In this document: one piece after another, positions 22,645 through 31,328 of the stretch
How positions within the stretch are numbered: the first letter of the stretch is position 1
Layout: every line of letters starts with the position of its first letter
From: Paenibacillus soyae
Lineage (GTDB): Bacteria; Bacillota; Bacilli; Paenibacillales; Paenibacillaceae
Length of the DNA stretch: 64,000 nt
Reading direction: 5' to 3'
Assembly: GCF_024623455.1 (NCBI RefSeq)
Contig: NZ_JANIPJ010000019.1
Location: 1 to 64,000, forward strand
The notes under the pieces: model-generated
Databases searched by the model: none
Told to the model about the DNA's origin: nothing
The model's input: the letters and a program-made list of their open reading frames with translations, nothing else
Made by a program: the position numbers and the translations under genes

Positions 22645-22656
22645 GAATATGTGTTC
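22645..22656 (-). promoter_or_regulatory. SOS (LexA)-like box at the uvrB promoter
   Basis: On the minus strand GAACACATATTC matches the Bacillales LexA site GAACnnnnGTTC at seven of eight fixed positions. It lies at the predicted transcription start, where a repressor would block initiation. uvrBA is a known SOS operon in Bacillus. Confidence 0.5.
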
Positions 22657-22662
22657 CCATTC

Positions 22663-22691
22663 ATTATAGCGTTATCGGATACGGGTTGCAA
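22663..22691 (-). promoter_or_regulatory. sigma-A promoter of uvrB-uvrA
   Basis: On the minus strand TTGCAA (22686-22691) and TATAAT (22663-22668) are 17 bases apart, about 100 bases before the uvrB start. Confidence 0.75.
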
Positions 22692-22716
22692 TGCGAAATC
22701 CGCCAATCGGAAAGAA

Positions 22717-22753
22717 ATGTAAAAAGACGTCCTCCACACTCGAAGACGCCTTT
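22717..22753 (-). terminator. terminator of the response regulator gene
   Basis: On the minus strand AAAGGCGTC (22753-22745) pairs with GACGTCTTT (22731-22723) with one mismatch, followed by TT. The stem is only moderate. Confidence 0.55.
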
Positions 22754-22781
22754 CGTAACCATTTTTCCCACCTCAAGCAAC

Positions 22782-23939
22782 CTATAGATTTAAACGCCAG
22801 TTCGCGTACCATTTCTCCAGCACGCTCGGCATGGAAATGCCGAGGTCATCCACGAATACCTCCTGAAGCTTGCGATAGTGCAAGCCCACCTTGTCGTGTT
22901 GATTGCACCGTTCAAGCAGCTGCAAGGTGATCAGCCCTTCTTCTTCATTATAAGGCTCGAAGGACTGAATTCGCTCATACAGCGTCAAAGCAGCGTTCCA
23001 GTCGCTCTCCCGCATGTAATAGGCGGCAAGTCTTCTAGCGTGGGTTAGCCAAACTTGGCGAAGCCTCTCCCGTTCGTTCTCCGCCCACACGTAGTCGTGA
23101 TCCTCCAAGTAATCGCCATCGTATTGCTCCAGCAGCCGTTCAGCCTCGGCAGCCGTCTCCGAGCTTCGCATTTGCAGCTGTTCAAGCCGCTGCTCCCATT
23201 CCTCCGAGGCGACGATCGTGGCGCCCGTGTTCAGCACGTAGCCTTCCTGAATGCTCGAGTTATTGATCGTGACGTCCAACCCGAACTGGCGCAAGCATTG
23301 CCGTATTTGGTAGACGACCGTATATAGCTGCGTGGTGGCTTTCTTCGGTTCAAGCTCAGGGGTAAGCAGCTCCATAATCGTCGATTTAAGTACAACTTCC
23401 CCCCGTCTGTGGAGCAAATAGGAGAACAGCTCCTGAGCCTTGGACGTCCGCCATTTCGGAAGCTCGGGCTCGAGGCCTGCCTTCTCGAACCGGATCGTGC
23501 GAAAGCTATGGATGCGCTGCTTAAAAGGCATTTCTCCCTGCGCTTCCGCCGGCTTCTTGGAAGCCATTACTCGCCTCGATACGATCCGCTCCAGCGTTTT
23601 GACGACTCTCTCCAGCGTATAGGGCTTAAGTATATAATCCATGGCGTTGATGTCGAACGCTTGAACCGCATATTCGTCATAAGCCGTCACGAACACGATA
23701 TCCGTCTGCGGTAACCCCTCTTGCATGTCGATCGCGGTTTGCAGTCCGGATTTCCCCGGCATATGAATATCCAGGAAAACAACGTCAGGCTTAATTGCAG
23801 GCGCTTCCCTCAAAGCATCCTCGGCCAATTGAAATGGACTCACTTCTATAGGCAAGGAAAAGTGCTCGGACGCTGCATGCAGCATATTTTCTAAATGCGC
23901 GAGAGCCAAGGCCTCGTCATCAATAATCATTAGTTTCAT
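22782..23939 (-). CDS. response regulator with winged-helix and BTAD (SARP-like) output
   Basis: The 385-residue protein starts with a receiver domain (LMIIDDEALAL, phospho-acceptor Asp in VVFLDIHMPGKSG, conserved Lys in YILKPY). A winged-helix DNA-binding region (near residues 160-240) and a helical bacterial transcriptional activation domain follow. This matches SARP-like response regulators common in Paenibacillus. No histidine kinase lies next to it. GAGGTG precedes the ATG at 23939 by 6 bases, so I prefer it over the GTG at 23948. The divergent neighbour is a large surface adhesin, with a palindromic site between them, so control of that adhesin is a reasonable guess. Confidence 0.85.
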   Translation of the reverse strand: MKLMIIDDEALALAHLENMLHAASEHFSLPIEVSPFQLAEDALREAPAIKPDVVFLDIHMPGKSGLQTAIDMQEGLPQTDIVFVTAYDEYAVQAFDINAMDYILKPYTLERVVKTLERIVSRRVMASKKPAEAQGEMPFKQRIHSFRTIRFEKAGLEPELPKWRTSKAQELFSYLLHRRGEVVLKSTIMELLTPELEPKKATTQLYTVVYQIRQCLRQFGLDVTINNSSIQEGYVLNTGATIVASEEWEQRLEQLQMRSSETAAEAERLLEQYDGDYLEDHDYVWAENERERLRQVWLTHARRLAAYYMRESDWNAALTLYERIQSFEPYNEEEGLITLQLLERCNQHDKVGLHYRKLQEVFVDDLGISMPSVLEKWYANWRLNL

Positions 23940-23990
23940 GTCACGCACCTCAACTGCGATCCGTCTCTTATTTTTAATCCTACTCTATTA

Positions 23991-24005
23991 ACGATAACTT
24001 ATCGT
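23991..24005. promoter_or_regulatory. palindromic operator-like site between the regulator and adhesin genes
   Basis: ACGATAACTTATCGT is a perfect 7-base palindrome around one base in the 291-base divergent spacer. A weaker CCCAA/TTGGG repeat lies near 24066-24081. I see no confident promoter for the adhesin gene. The rest of the spacer holds nothing recognisable. Confidence 0.45.
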
Positions 24006-24230
24006 AAAAAGTTCTATGGCCATCGCATGATTTGTGACTTTAGCAGCACAAGTTGCAACCTTTAACCCAAAAAGATTTGGGTAGATGTTCAGAAATTGTT
24101 CAGGACTTCCATTTAGGATAAGGTAAATGACCTACTCTGCGCAAAGATCGACATGTTCACAACTATGAGCAGCATCTTGTTACATAGCAACACGCTTTAG
24201 CGCAATACTTAGAACGGAGGATTAAGACAG

Positions 24231-27200
24231 ATGAAGAAGAAAGCAAGAATATTGGCGCTCGTTCTCTCGCTTATGCTCGTATTCCAGTACTTCAACTATG
24301 CGGGCGTCTTGAAGCAGGCGGAGGCAGCGGATGACCCGCCTAAAGTCGTTAATTTCACCAAAGTCACTTTGGGCACCGATACGAGCAATAAGGATGCCAT
24401 CGCTTCGGTTACAGAGACCGCCTCGACGGTTACACCCGGCTATGAAATTGACCCCAAAGATGCGATGGTGCTGGAATATCACTGGAACATAGCCGATGGA
24501 CATGGTTTTGTTGGGGAAGACAACAAAACCTTCACCTTCTCCTTACCGGATGCGTTTAATCTGAGAGAATCGAAGACGGGATCGTTCATCGATCCTGAGA
24601 CTAGTACTAATTATGGCGGTTTTCACGCCGATCCTGCTTCCGATGTCGTAACCATGACCTTTAACGAAAACGTTGAGGAGACGGATTACGGCGTTGAAAC
24701 AAAAGGCAGCTTGTTCTTCTGGGTGCTCATAGACGAGAGCAAGTTCCCTGGGGGTGAGGGAGATATTATTCTGATTCCGGGCGCCGACCCTATCAAGCTT
24801 AAGCTCAAAGCGGAAATCATCGTTCCCGATCCTCCGTCATATGTGATCACGAAGAGCGGACAAGCTGATAAGTCATTTAACCCTACTTCTATTAATTGGA
24901 CAATAAACGCCAATTCGGATGCAGAGATCATCACGAATGCGGTAGTAACGGATGTTATCCCGAACGGGCTTACGTTCAGCGCAGCCGATATTAGTTCGAT
25001 TTCTATTACAAAAATAGAAGCCGGCGGCAATAGCGCTGTCGATCCAGTGGCCATTGGCGTCAGCTACGATGCAGGCTCGAGGACTCTGTCCATTCCATTG
25101 GGAGATATTAGTACGGCTTATCGCATCGAGTTTGCTACTCCGATCAATGATAATAGTCTTAGCCAATTCGATAACACCGCTTCACTGGGCGGCAATGAGA
25201 CAGGCTTGCCGAAGGCTGCAACGACCACGGTCCCTGTGAATCGCGGTATTTTCATTGATAAATGGCAGGATGACTATGATGCAGCTTCTGAGACGATTAC
25301 ATGGAAAGTAAAAATCAACCTTGGTCAAAAGCAAATGAACGGGCCCGTGTTCATTGATTGGTTCGACGACATACATGAACTAGTGACCAACAGCGTAAAA
25401 ATATCAAAAATCGGCACGATTACAGCCAATGATAGCTACACGGGTTTGACCGATGATATAGCGAATTGGACGCTGGACAGCACTCTTACAAATCCAACCG
25501 AAAAGAAAAACGGCTTCTCCTTAACTTACAATGGCGGAGCATCTACGAATTCGGCATACGAACTCGAATATCAAACAAAGCTGAAGAGCAATTATTATAT
25601 TTATAAAAATACGCCAGTTAATAATGTAATAAGCTCTAATGTCAACGTTGAATCATCTAATGAAACCTACACGATCGCTCAACGTTTCTTCCACAAAAAC
25701 GGAAGTACGCCGAATTACAAAGATCGCACGATATCTTGGACCGTTCAGGTTAACCAAGCGGGGTACGACATTAGCAACACCGTTTATAAGGATACTCTTT
25801 CGGCCGGACAACGGTTGCTGCTAGATACATTGATGGTCAATGGGGTTCCCGTTAATCCCAATAACACCACTGACCTAACGAAACCAATTGTAGAAGTCGA
25901 TCCAGCACAGGCTGCCGCAGGCATCATTACCGGCTTCACGCTCAAGCTTCCTGCCGGAACAACGACTTACACAGTCAAATACGACACAAGCTTTGACTAC
26001 GATGTGACCTCCTACGGTACCCTGCTGCCAGGCTACAATAACAGCGGCGTTCTGACTTGGACGGGACCAGATGGCAATGCCGAGAGCTTAACAGACAACA
26101 ATAACACTCAGACTCTAAATGCACGAGGCGCGCAATCTAACGGTTACAAAGATGGCAATTATGACGCTTCGACGAAACAAATCACTTGGAGCCTCCTGGT
26201 CAATTACAACAGCAAAAAGATGGCCAACGCTAAAATAGTAGACGAGCTTCAATCCGTTCAAAAGCTCGACCCTACCTCGGTAAAGGTATATGAAACCGCC
26301 ATTAAGTCGGATGGCACACGAGAAGCTAGCGTAATGAATGAGTTGGATTATGGAACGGACTATACGTTCAGCTATGATGCTTTGACCAAAACTTTAACCA
26401 TCGATTTCATAAAGGAAATTACGAAGCCGCATTTCATCCAATTCAAAACAGATGTTGAGGACGAATTGCTTGGCGAAGGCCAAAAGCAAATTCCGAATAC
26501 CGCGATTTTCTCCGCGGATGGATTTGGTTCCAAAACGCTTAAGGCGCCGGTAGACGTTCCGATTTATAATGCGGGCAGCTACATTGACAAGACAGGTACG
26601 TTTGATAAAGATACATTTACTACGGATTGGAAAGTTACCATTAACCTAAGCCAGTCCAATATTTTCGATATTACGATTCTGGATACGCCGAGCGAAAATC
26701 AGCTACTGCTGAAAGACAGCTTTAAATTGTATCAAGCAAAAGTAGCAGCCAACGGCAGCATCAGCTATGATGACAGCGATCTCGTTGAGCTGAATTCCGC
26801 GTCAAAAGAGTTCGAGCTGGAATTCAAGGAGAACGGAACGTTCGAGCTTCGAATGGCAGAAATCAGCCGTCCCTATGTGCTTGAATATTCCACGTTGCTC
26901 GATGTCAATGACGGAACGACTAATACAACCATATCCAATGACATTGATTTTACCGGATTCGGCAAAGATAATAAGCCTTTGGACGGCTCCACGAATGACG
27001 ATTATGAAGAAGCGGTCAACCTGGAAGGGGCCGGCGGTTTCGCGACAAGACCAAAAGGAAAGCTGACGATTATCAAATCGGATGCTGAACACGCCGATCT
27101 ATTCTTAAAGGATGCCGTATTTGAGCTTCGTCGCCCGAACAGCGCGGTGTCGCTCAAAGGCGATTTGACCACAGACGAGAACGGAACTATCGTCGTAGAA

Positions 27201-28172
27201 AATCTCGCTCATGGCAAATATGTGCTTCATGAAAAAACGCCTCCGACAGGGTATAAGGCTCTTACGGCACCAATCGCGATTACTATTGAAAAAGCAGAGA
27301 CAACAATTTCTGTGCCCAACGAACGCCAAACCGGCGACCTCGACATTACGAAGGTCGACAAAGGCGACAATACGAAGCTTCTGCCTGGGGCAAAGTTTGT
27401 GCTGTACAGAGCTGACAAAACGGTTGTCGGCGAAGTGACGACCGGAGCGGATGAGACCGACGCCGCAACCTTCGGCAAAGCTTCCTTTAACGATCTGCCG
27501 TTCGGCAGCTACGTCTTGAAGGAAACGCAAACGCCTTCCGGCTACTTGCTGGACGGGAAAGGCGAATACCCGATCGAGATTAAACCGGGCGAAGATACGG
27601 CTATAACGATTCAAAACATCAAATTCGTCTACATTCCAGGAGTACCGACACCAACGCCAACTCCGACGCCAGAGCCGACGGAAGAGCCGGAAGAGTCCGC
27701 GACGCCATCGCCGACTCCGACACCAACTCCGAAGCCAACTCCAACGCCGGGAGCTTCCGAAAAACCGAAGCCGACTCCTACGCCTGCAGGAGAGAAAACG
27801 ACGGAAGATACGCCTGTCGTAGGCGAGGTTGACGTGCCGAAGGGCGGCGTCACCGAGGTTGGAACGCCGCCTTCGAACGGCCATATTACTCTGACGCCGG
27901 ACGGCAAGTGGGAATATACGCCGAAGCCGGGCTTCACCGGCAAGGATCGTTTCTCGGTCATCGTCGTGAACGAGGATGGAGTGGAGGAAGAAATCTGGTT
28001 CGAGATCGACGTTGAACCGATTCCGGAAGGCACCGTAGTGGGAGGCATTCCGGATGTGAATGAGCTTCCGAAAACGGGCCAAACCGACTACACCATGCTG
28101 TACCTCCTCGGTGCGGCGCTGGTCGGCGGGGGACTTCTGCTCCGTTGGAGCGGCAAACGCAAATCCTCTTAA
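24231..28172 (+). CDS. LPXTG-anchored surface adhesin with collagen-binding-like and SpaA repeats
   Basis: The 1313-residue protein has a signal peptide (cleavage near AEA at residues 30-32). A long row of beta-sandwich repeats of the Cna/collagen-adhesin type fills about 35-930, with recurring patterns such as ITWKVKINLGQ, ISWTVQVNQAG, ITWSLLVNYN and TDWKVTINLSQ. Two SpaA/Cna-B domains begin near 943 and 1036. They carry the Lys (TIIKSD, DITKVD) and Glu (VLHEKTPPTGY, VLKETQTPSGY) used for internal isopeptide bonds. A Pro-Thr-rich linker (about 1138-1187) spans the wall, and an Ig/cadherin-like domain follows (about 1192-1264). The C-terminus is LPKTG (1279-1283), a hydrophobic helix and KRKSS. 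The protein would be covalently fixed to peptidoglycan by a sortase that is not in the window. GGAGG precedes the ATG. The ligand is unknown. Confidence 0.92.
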   Translation: MKKKARILALVLSLMLVFQYFNYAGVLKQAEAADDPPKVVNFTKVTLGTDTSNKDAIASVTETASTVTPGYEIDPKDAMVLEYHWNIADGHGFVGEDNKTFTFSLPDAFNLRESKTGSFIDPETSTNYGGFHADPASDVVTMTFNENVEETDYGVETKGSLFFWVLIDESKFPGGEGDIILIPGADPIKLKLKAEIIVPDPPSYVITKSGQADKSFNPTSINWTINANSDAEIITNAVVTDVIPNGLTFSAADISSISITKIEAGGNSAVDPVAIGVSYDAGSRTLSIPLGDISTAYRIEFATPINDNSLSQFDNTASLGGNETGLPKAATTTVPVNRGIFIDKWQDDYDAASETITWKVKINLGQKQMNGPVFIDWFDDIHELVTNSVKISKIGTITANDSYTGLTDDIANWTLDSTLTNPTEKKNGFSLTYNGGASTNSAYELEYQTKLKSNYYIYKNTPVNNVISSNVNVESSNETYTIAQRFFHKNGSTPNYKDRTISWTVQVNQAGYDISNTVYKDTLSAGQRLLLDTLMVNGVPVNPNNTTDLTKPIVEVDPAQAAAGIITGFTLKLPAGTTTYTVKYDTSFDYDVTSYGTLLPGYNNSGVLTWTGPDGNAESLTDNNNTQTLNARGAQSNGYKDGNYDASTKQITWSLLVNYNSKKMANAKIVDELQSVQKLDPTSVKVYETAIKSDGTREASVMNELDYGTDYTFSYDALTKTLTIDFIKEITKPHFIQFKTDVEDELLGEGQKQIPNTAIFSADGFGSKTLKAPVDVPIYNAGSYIDKTGTFDKDTFTTDWKVTINLSQSNIFDITILDTPSENQLLLKDSFKLYQAKVAANGSISYDDSDLVELNSASKEFELEFKENGTFELRMAEISRPYVLEYSTLLDVNDGTTNTTISNDIDFTGFGKDNKPLDGSTNDDYEEAVNLEGAGGFATRPKGKLTIIKSDAEHADLFLKDAVFELRRPNSAVSLKGDLTTDENGTIVVENLAHGKYVLHEKTPPTGYKALTAPIAITIEKAETTISVPNERQTGDLDITKVDKGDNTKLLPGAKFVLYRADKTVVGEVTTGADETDAATFGKASFNDLPFGSYVLKETQTPSGYLLDGKGEYPIEIKPGEDTAITIQNIKFVYIPGVPTPTPTPTPEPTEEPEESATPSPTPTPTPKPTPTPGASEKPKPTPTPAGEKTTEDTPVVGEVDVPKGGVTEVGTPPSNGHITLTPDGKWEYTPKPGFTGKDRFSVIVVNEDGVEEEIWFEIDVEPIPEGTVVGGIPDVNELPKTGQTDYTMLYLLGAALVGGGLLLRWSGKRKSS

Positions 28173-28196
28173 CATCAAGCTGAAGAAGACAAAAGG

Positions 28197-28234
28197 AAGG
28201 GCTGCCTGCCACGTTGCCGTGGCGAGCAGCCCTT
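28197..28234. terminator. bidirectional terminator after the adhesin gene
   Basis: AAGGGCTGC (28197-28205) pairs with GCAGCCCTT (28226-28234), with an inner CCACG/CGTGG stem. It is followed by CTTTCTT on the plus strand and CCTTTTG on the minus strand. It serves the adhesin and the convergent minJ-like gene. Confidence 0.8.
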
Positions 28235-28265
28235 CTTTCTTATATTCGCAAAGCTCTTCCGCTAA

Positions 28266-29594
28266 CTACTTCTCATTCATGTCCAATGCGGCTGCCGTCT
28301 CCGAGGCCGCTGGCATCCCCCGTCGGTTCGATGCGCGGAGTCCCCGGATCAACCCTATAAGGGAAGCAGGTTCTTCTGCCGCATAATAATTCGCTTGTTC
28401 GTCCGGCGCAAGGATCACGCCGAGCTGATGATGCTCGCCCGCGTAACGCGCGCGTCCCGCAAATTTGAGTTCTCCTGCATTGTTGAACACCTCAAGCCTG
28501 CAGAAGGCGGAATTCAGTGCCAGAGCCGCGTAAAGCTCTTCCTTCGTCGATACTCGCGCGCCATTCACCTTGTGCAGAATTTCACCCGGAAGCAGCCCCA
28601 TCGCCTCGGCAGGGGTTCCAGGCACAACGCCCAATACGCGAAGACCGCGGGAGTCGTGTACGAAGAGCGGCGTGCCCTTGGATTCCGCGAGCTTGCTGCG
28701 CCACACCATCGCTTCATGGAGCCCGATAGACAGGAGCGCCGCGAGCGGGAGCAATGCCGGCACCTTCCACGCCGCTAGCGCCGCACCGGCTAGAACGACG
28801 CCATAAATCACCAGGCTGTTCGATGCATGCTTAGTCTTGGCCTTCGGAAGCATGGTGCGCGTCATCTCCGTAAAGCCGATCATCATGGGAAGCGCAACGA
28901 ACGTCCAGCCCTGCGACCAATCGGCGCCAAATAGCGGCGACCACGGCAGCTGGGTTTCGGAGGCGGCGCCTCCTGTCGCAGGTACTAGCAGGAAAAGCGG
29001 TACTGGCCAGAAGCCCTGGAGCATATACCCGCCGACCAGCTTGCCTCGCTTGCCTTCCAGGAACAGAGGCGTGGACAGCCCGTCCCCCTGCCATCTGACG
29101 AGGAGAGCCTCCGCGAGGTGAAGCAGGGCAACGAGCAGCAGAAGCCCGGCCGCATCAATATTTGCAAGGGAGGCTGCGGTCGACCCCAGCCAACCCGTGC
29201 TTTCATCAAGGGAAGTAAAGCCCATGACCCACTGTAAAATAACAATAATGCCGGCGCTATAAGCAAAACAGAGGTACCGGATACGGAGAAGCATTAATAC
29301 CGCCGCCACCGCCCATAACCACAGAACGGCTGTTGGCGTCAAAGACGCGCCGATAAAGACGCCTGCGAGCGACATTGCCACGCCCACCAGCAGGCCGGTC
29401 AGCACCGCTTTCAGTGTCAACGGTAGCCAATTACGCAGCTTTACGGCGAACAGCTGCCTCTCCATGCGCATCTGCCTGCTGTATTGCAGAAGGATAATGA
29501 AGACCGAAATATAATAAAAAGGTTGCATGAACAACTGTAATACAGCATGTCCGAGCTGCTCCAGCATCGCCTGAGCCATCTCCAAGGCGTACAA
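28266..29594 (-). CDS. minJ: MinJ-like polytopic membrane protein with PDZ domain
   Basis: The 442-residue protein has many hydrophobic segments (about seven between residues 20 and 320), then a PDZ domain (LRVLGVVPGTPAEAMGLLPGEILHKVNG, split here as LRVLGVVPGTPAEAMG and LLPGEILHKVNG, about 330-400), and a short polar tail. In Bacillus subtilis MinJ links DivIVA to MinD and sits in the same neighbourhood as ctpB, ftsX and ftsE. The same order here supports the name. Start choice is uncertain: the TTG at 29594 lies very close to GGGGGG, and a TTG three codons later is spaced better. Division-site placement is inferred from the family. Confidence 0.75.
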   Translation of the reverse strand: MYALEMAQAMLEQLGHAVLQLFMQPFYYISVFIILLQYSRQMRMERQLFAVKLRNWLPLTLKAVLTGLLVGVAMSLAGVFIGASLTPTAVLWLWAVAAVLMLLRIRYLCFAYSAGIIVILQWVMGFTSLDESTGWLGSTAASLANIDAAGLLLLVALLHLAEALLVRWQGDGLSTPLFLEGKRGKLVGGYMLQGFWPVPLFLLVPATGGAASETQLPWSPLFGADWSQGWTFVALPMMIGFTEMTRTMLPKAKTKHASNSLVIYGVVLAGAALAAWKVPALLPLAALLSIGLHEAMVWRSKLAESKGTPLFVHDSRGLRVLGVVPGTPAEAMGLLPGEILHKVNGARVSTKEELYAALALNSAFCRLEVFNNAGELKFAGRARYAGEHHQLGVILAPDEQANYYAAEEPASLIGLIRGLRASNRRGMPAASETAAALDMNEK

Positions 29595-29638
29595 TCCCCC
29601 CGTCTGTCCCGATTAACCATCAGAGAAGTTAAAAAAAG

Positions 29639-29673
29639 AAAGGGCTGGCCTCGACTCGCGAAGCCAACCCTTT
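29639..29673 (-). terminator. terminator of ctpB
   Basis: On the minus strand AAAGGGTTGGC pairs with GCCAGCCCTTT (one mismatch), followed by CTTTTTTT. It lies 20 bases after the ctpB stop. Confidence 0.85.
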
Positions 29674-29693
29674 TAACATTCGACACCGACATG

Positions 29694-31154
29694 TTATTTC
29701 CTGCTTACAGCTTTTACCGCTTCTAGCAGCTGCGCGTCGTTCTCCTTGTTCTGAATCCACTTGATTACCGCCTGCTCCAGCGTTCCAGCCGTTGCGGCGT
29801 CGATCTCGCCGGTCACGGGCACGCCGTGCTCCTGCTGGAACTTCTTGACGGCATCCGCCGTCTCCGCGCCGAAGTAGCCGTCTTCGCGCTTCGGTTCATA
29901 GCCTAGCCCGTGCAGCATGATTTGAGCGCTCCGCACCTGCTCGCTTAAGCTGTCGAGCTTCAGCGTCTCCTTCAAATTCATGCGGGCGACGGTATACAGA
30001 TCCGGCGGCGCTACGATTTTGTTCGGCGTAATGCCCTTCTCGTGGATCCAATTGCCGTCCGGCGTCAGCCACTTCGCGATCGTCATCTTCACCAGGCTGC
30101 CGTCTCCGAGCGCCTTGTTATAGCTGACCTGCACGGTTCCTTTGCCGAACGACTGCTCTCCGATAACGGTAGCCCCGGCCGCTTCCTGCAAAGCTCCGGC
30201 CAAGATTTCCGACGCGCTTGCGCTTCCTTTGTTCGTAAGCACGGCAATCGGGTATTTCTTCTGCTCTCCGCCCTTCGCGAGCGTCTTCTCGCGGTTGCCA
30301 TTCCGGTCCTCGACTTGGACGACCGTTGTGCCTTCCTTCATCATCAGCTGCGAAATTTCAACGACGACAGGCAGCACGCCGCCGGGATTGTTGCGCACGT
30401 CTAGCACAAGGCCCTTCATCCCTTGGCCTTCAAGCTTCTCGAGCTCCTCCTTGAACCGCTTCGCCGTGTTAAGCGAGAACTGGCGAATCTCGATGACGCC
30501 GACGCCATCCGGCCGTATCGTGCCGTACACCGTCTCCACGTCAATATCGTCGCGGATGAGCACCAGCTGAATGGGTTCGGCAAAGCCGGTGCGCTGCACG
30601 ATGATTTTTGCTTTTGTGCCTTTCGGTCCGCGAATTTTCGCCACCGCTTCCTGCAAGCTTAGCCCTTCCAGCGCTTCGCCGTTGACGGAGACGAGAACGT
30701 CCTTGGCGAGCAGCCCGGAGCGCTCCGCCGGCGAGCCTTTGATCGGCGATACGACGATAATCTTGCCATTCTCCGATGTTACTTCAGCGCCGATGCCAGT
30801 GAACGAGCCCTCGATCGATTCCGAGAAGTGCTGCGCCACTTCTTTCTCCATATAGACGGAATAAGGATCGTCGAGCGCTTCCATCATGCCGCTGACCGCA
30901 CCGTCTACCAGCTCCTCGCGGTCGACGTCCTCGTAATATTTGGTTTCGATAAGCTCGATAACCGCATTCAGCTTGTCCAGCTCGCTCTGATTGAGACGAT
31001 AAGCGCCCTTATCGTCCGAAGCCGCGGCCGCCACGGCCGTGCTTCCCCTCTCGTCCGGCTCCATCCACCGGTCGGCCATGGTCATCGTGACCAGTACGGA
31101 GGCGAGCATCGTCAGCATTACGAAAGCCAGTACAGTACGTCCTTTGAAATACAC
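29694..31154 (-). CDS. ctpB: carboxyl-terminal processing protease CtpB (S41)
   Basis: The 486-residue secreted or membrane-anchored serine protease has one N-terminal transmembrane segment (LAFVMLTMLASVLVTMTMA). A PDZ domain follows (GIGAEVTSENGKIIVVSPI...SGLLAKDVLVSVNGEAL). The S41 catalytic domain has its Ser in NKGSASASEILAGAL and its Lys in GEQSFGKGTVQ, the Ser-Lys dyad of the family. A C-terminal peptidoglycan-binding domain (EDGYFGAETADAVKKFQQEH) ends the protein. In Bacillus, CtpB cuts SpoIVFA to time sigma-K activation in sporulation. The sequence alone does not show whether this copy does so. AGGGTGG lies 9 bases before the GTG start. It sits beside the minJ-like and ftsEX genes, as in Bacillus. 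Confidence 0.92.
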   Translation of the reverse strand: MYFKGRTVLAFVMLTMLASVLVTMTMADRWMEPDERGSTAVAAAASDDKGAYRLNQSELDKLNAVIELIETKYYEDVDREELVDGAVSGMMEALDDPYSVYMEKEVAQHFSESIEGSFTGIGAEVTSENGKIIVVSPIKGSPAERSGLLAKDVLVSVNGEALEGLSLQEAVAKIRGPKGTKAKIIVQRTGFAEPIQLVLIRDDIDVETVYGTIRPDGVGVIEIRQFSLNTAKRFKEELEKLEGQGMKGLVLDVRNNPGGVLPVVVEISQLMMKEGTTVVQVEDRNGNREKTLAKGGEQKKYPIAVLTNKGSASASEILAGALQEAAGATVIGEQSFGKGTVQVSYNKALGDGSLVKMTIAKWLTPDGNWIHEKGITPNKIVAPPDLYTVARMNLKETLKLDSLSEQVRSAQIMLHGLGYEPKREDGYFGAETADAVKKFQQEHGVPVTGEIDAATAGTLEQAVIKWIQNKENDAQLLEAVKAVSRK

Positions 31155-31278
31155 CCCAGTACACCACCCTTACGAATATCCAGCTTGCACGACCCCTCTA
31201 GTATATGACAAGCAGGCAGCAATTATTTGCCTGCTGGCGTTAATCCCGGAAGAAGCCGGCTTACCGCCGGACAATAAG

Positions 31279-31304
31279 GGCAGCCCTATATTGCCCGGGC
31301 TGCC
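31279..31304 (-). terminator. hairpin after the M23 hydrolase gene
   Basis: GGCAGCCC (31279-31286) pairs with GGGCTGCC (31297-31304) in the gap between the M23 gene and ctpB. The bases after it on the minus strand (CTTATTG) are only mildly T-rich, so termination may be partial. Confidence 0.5.
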
Positions 31305-31328
31305 TCTCTCTCTAGCGATATCCAATTT

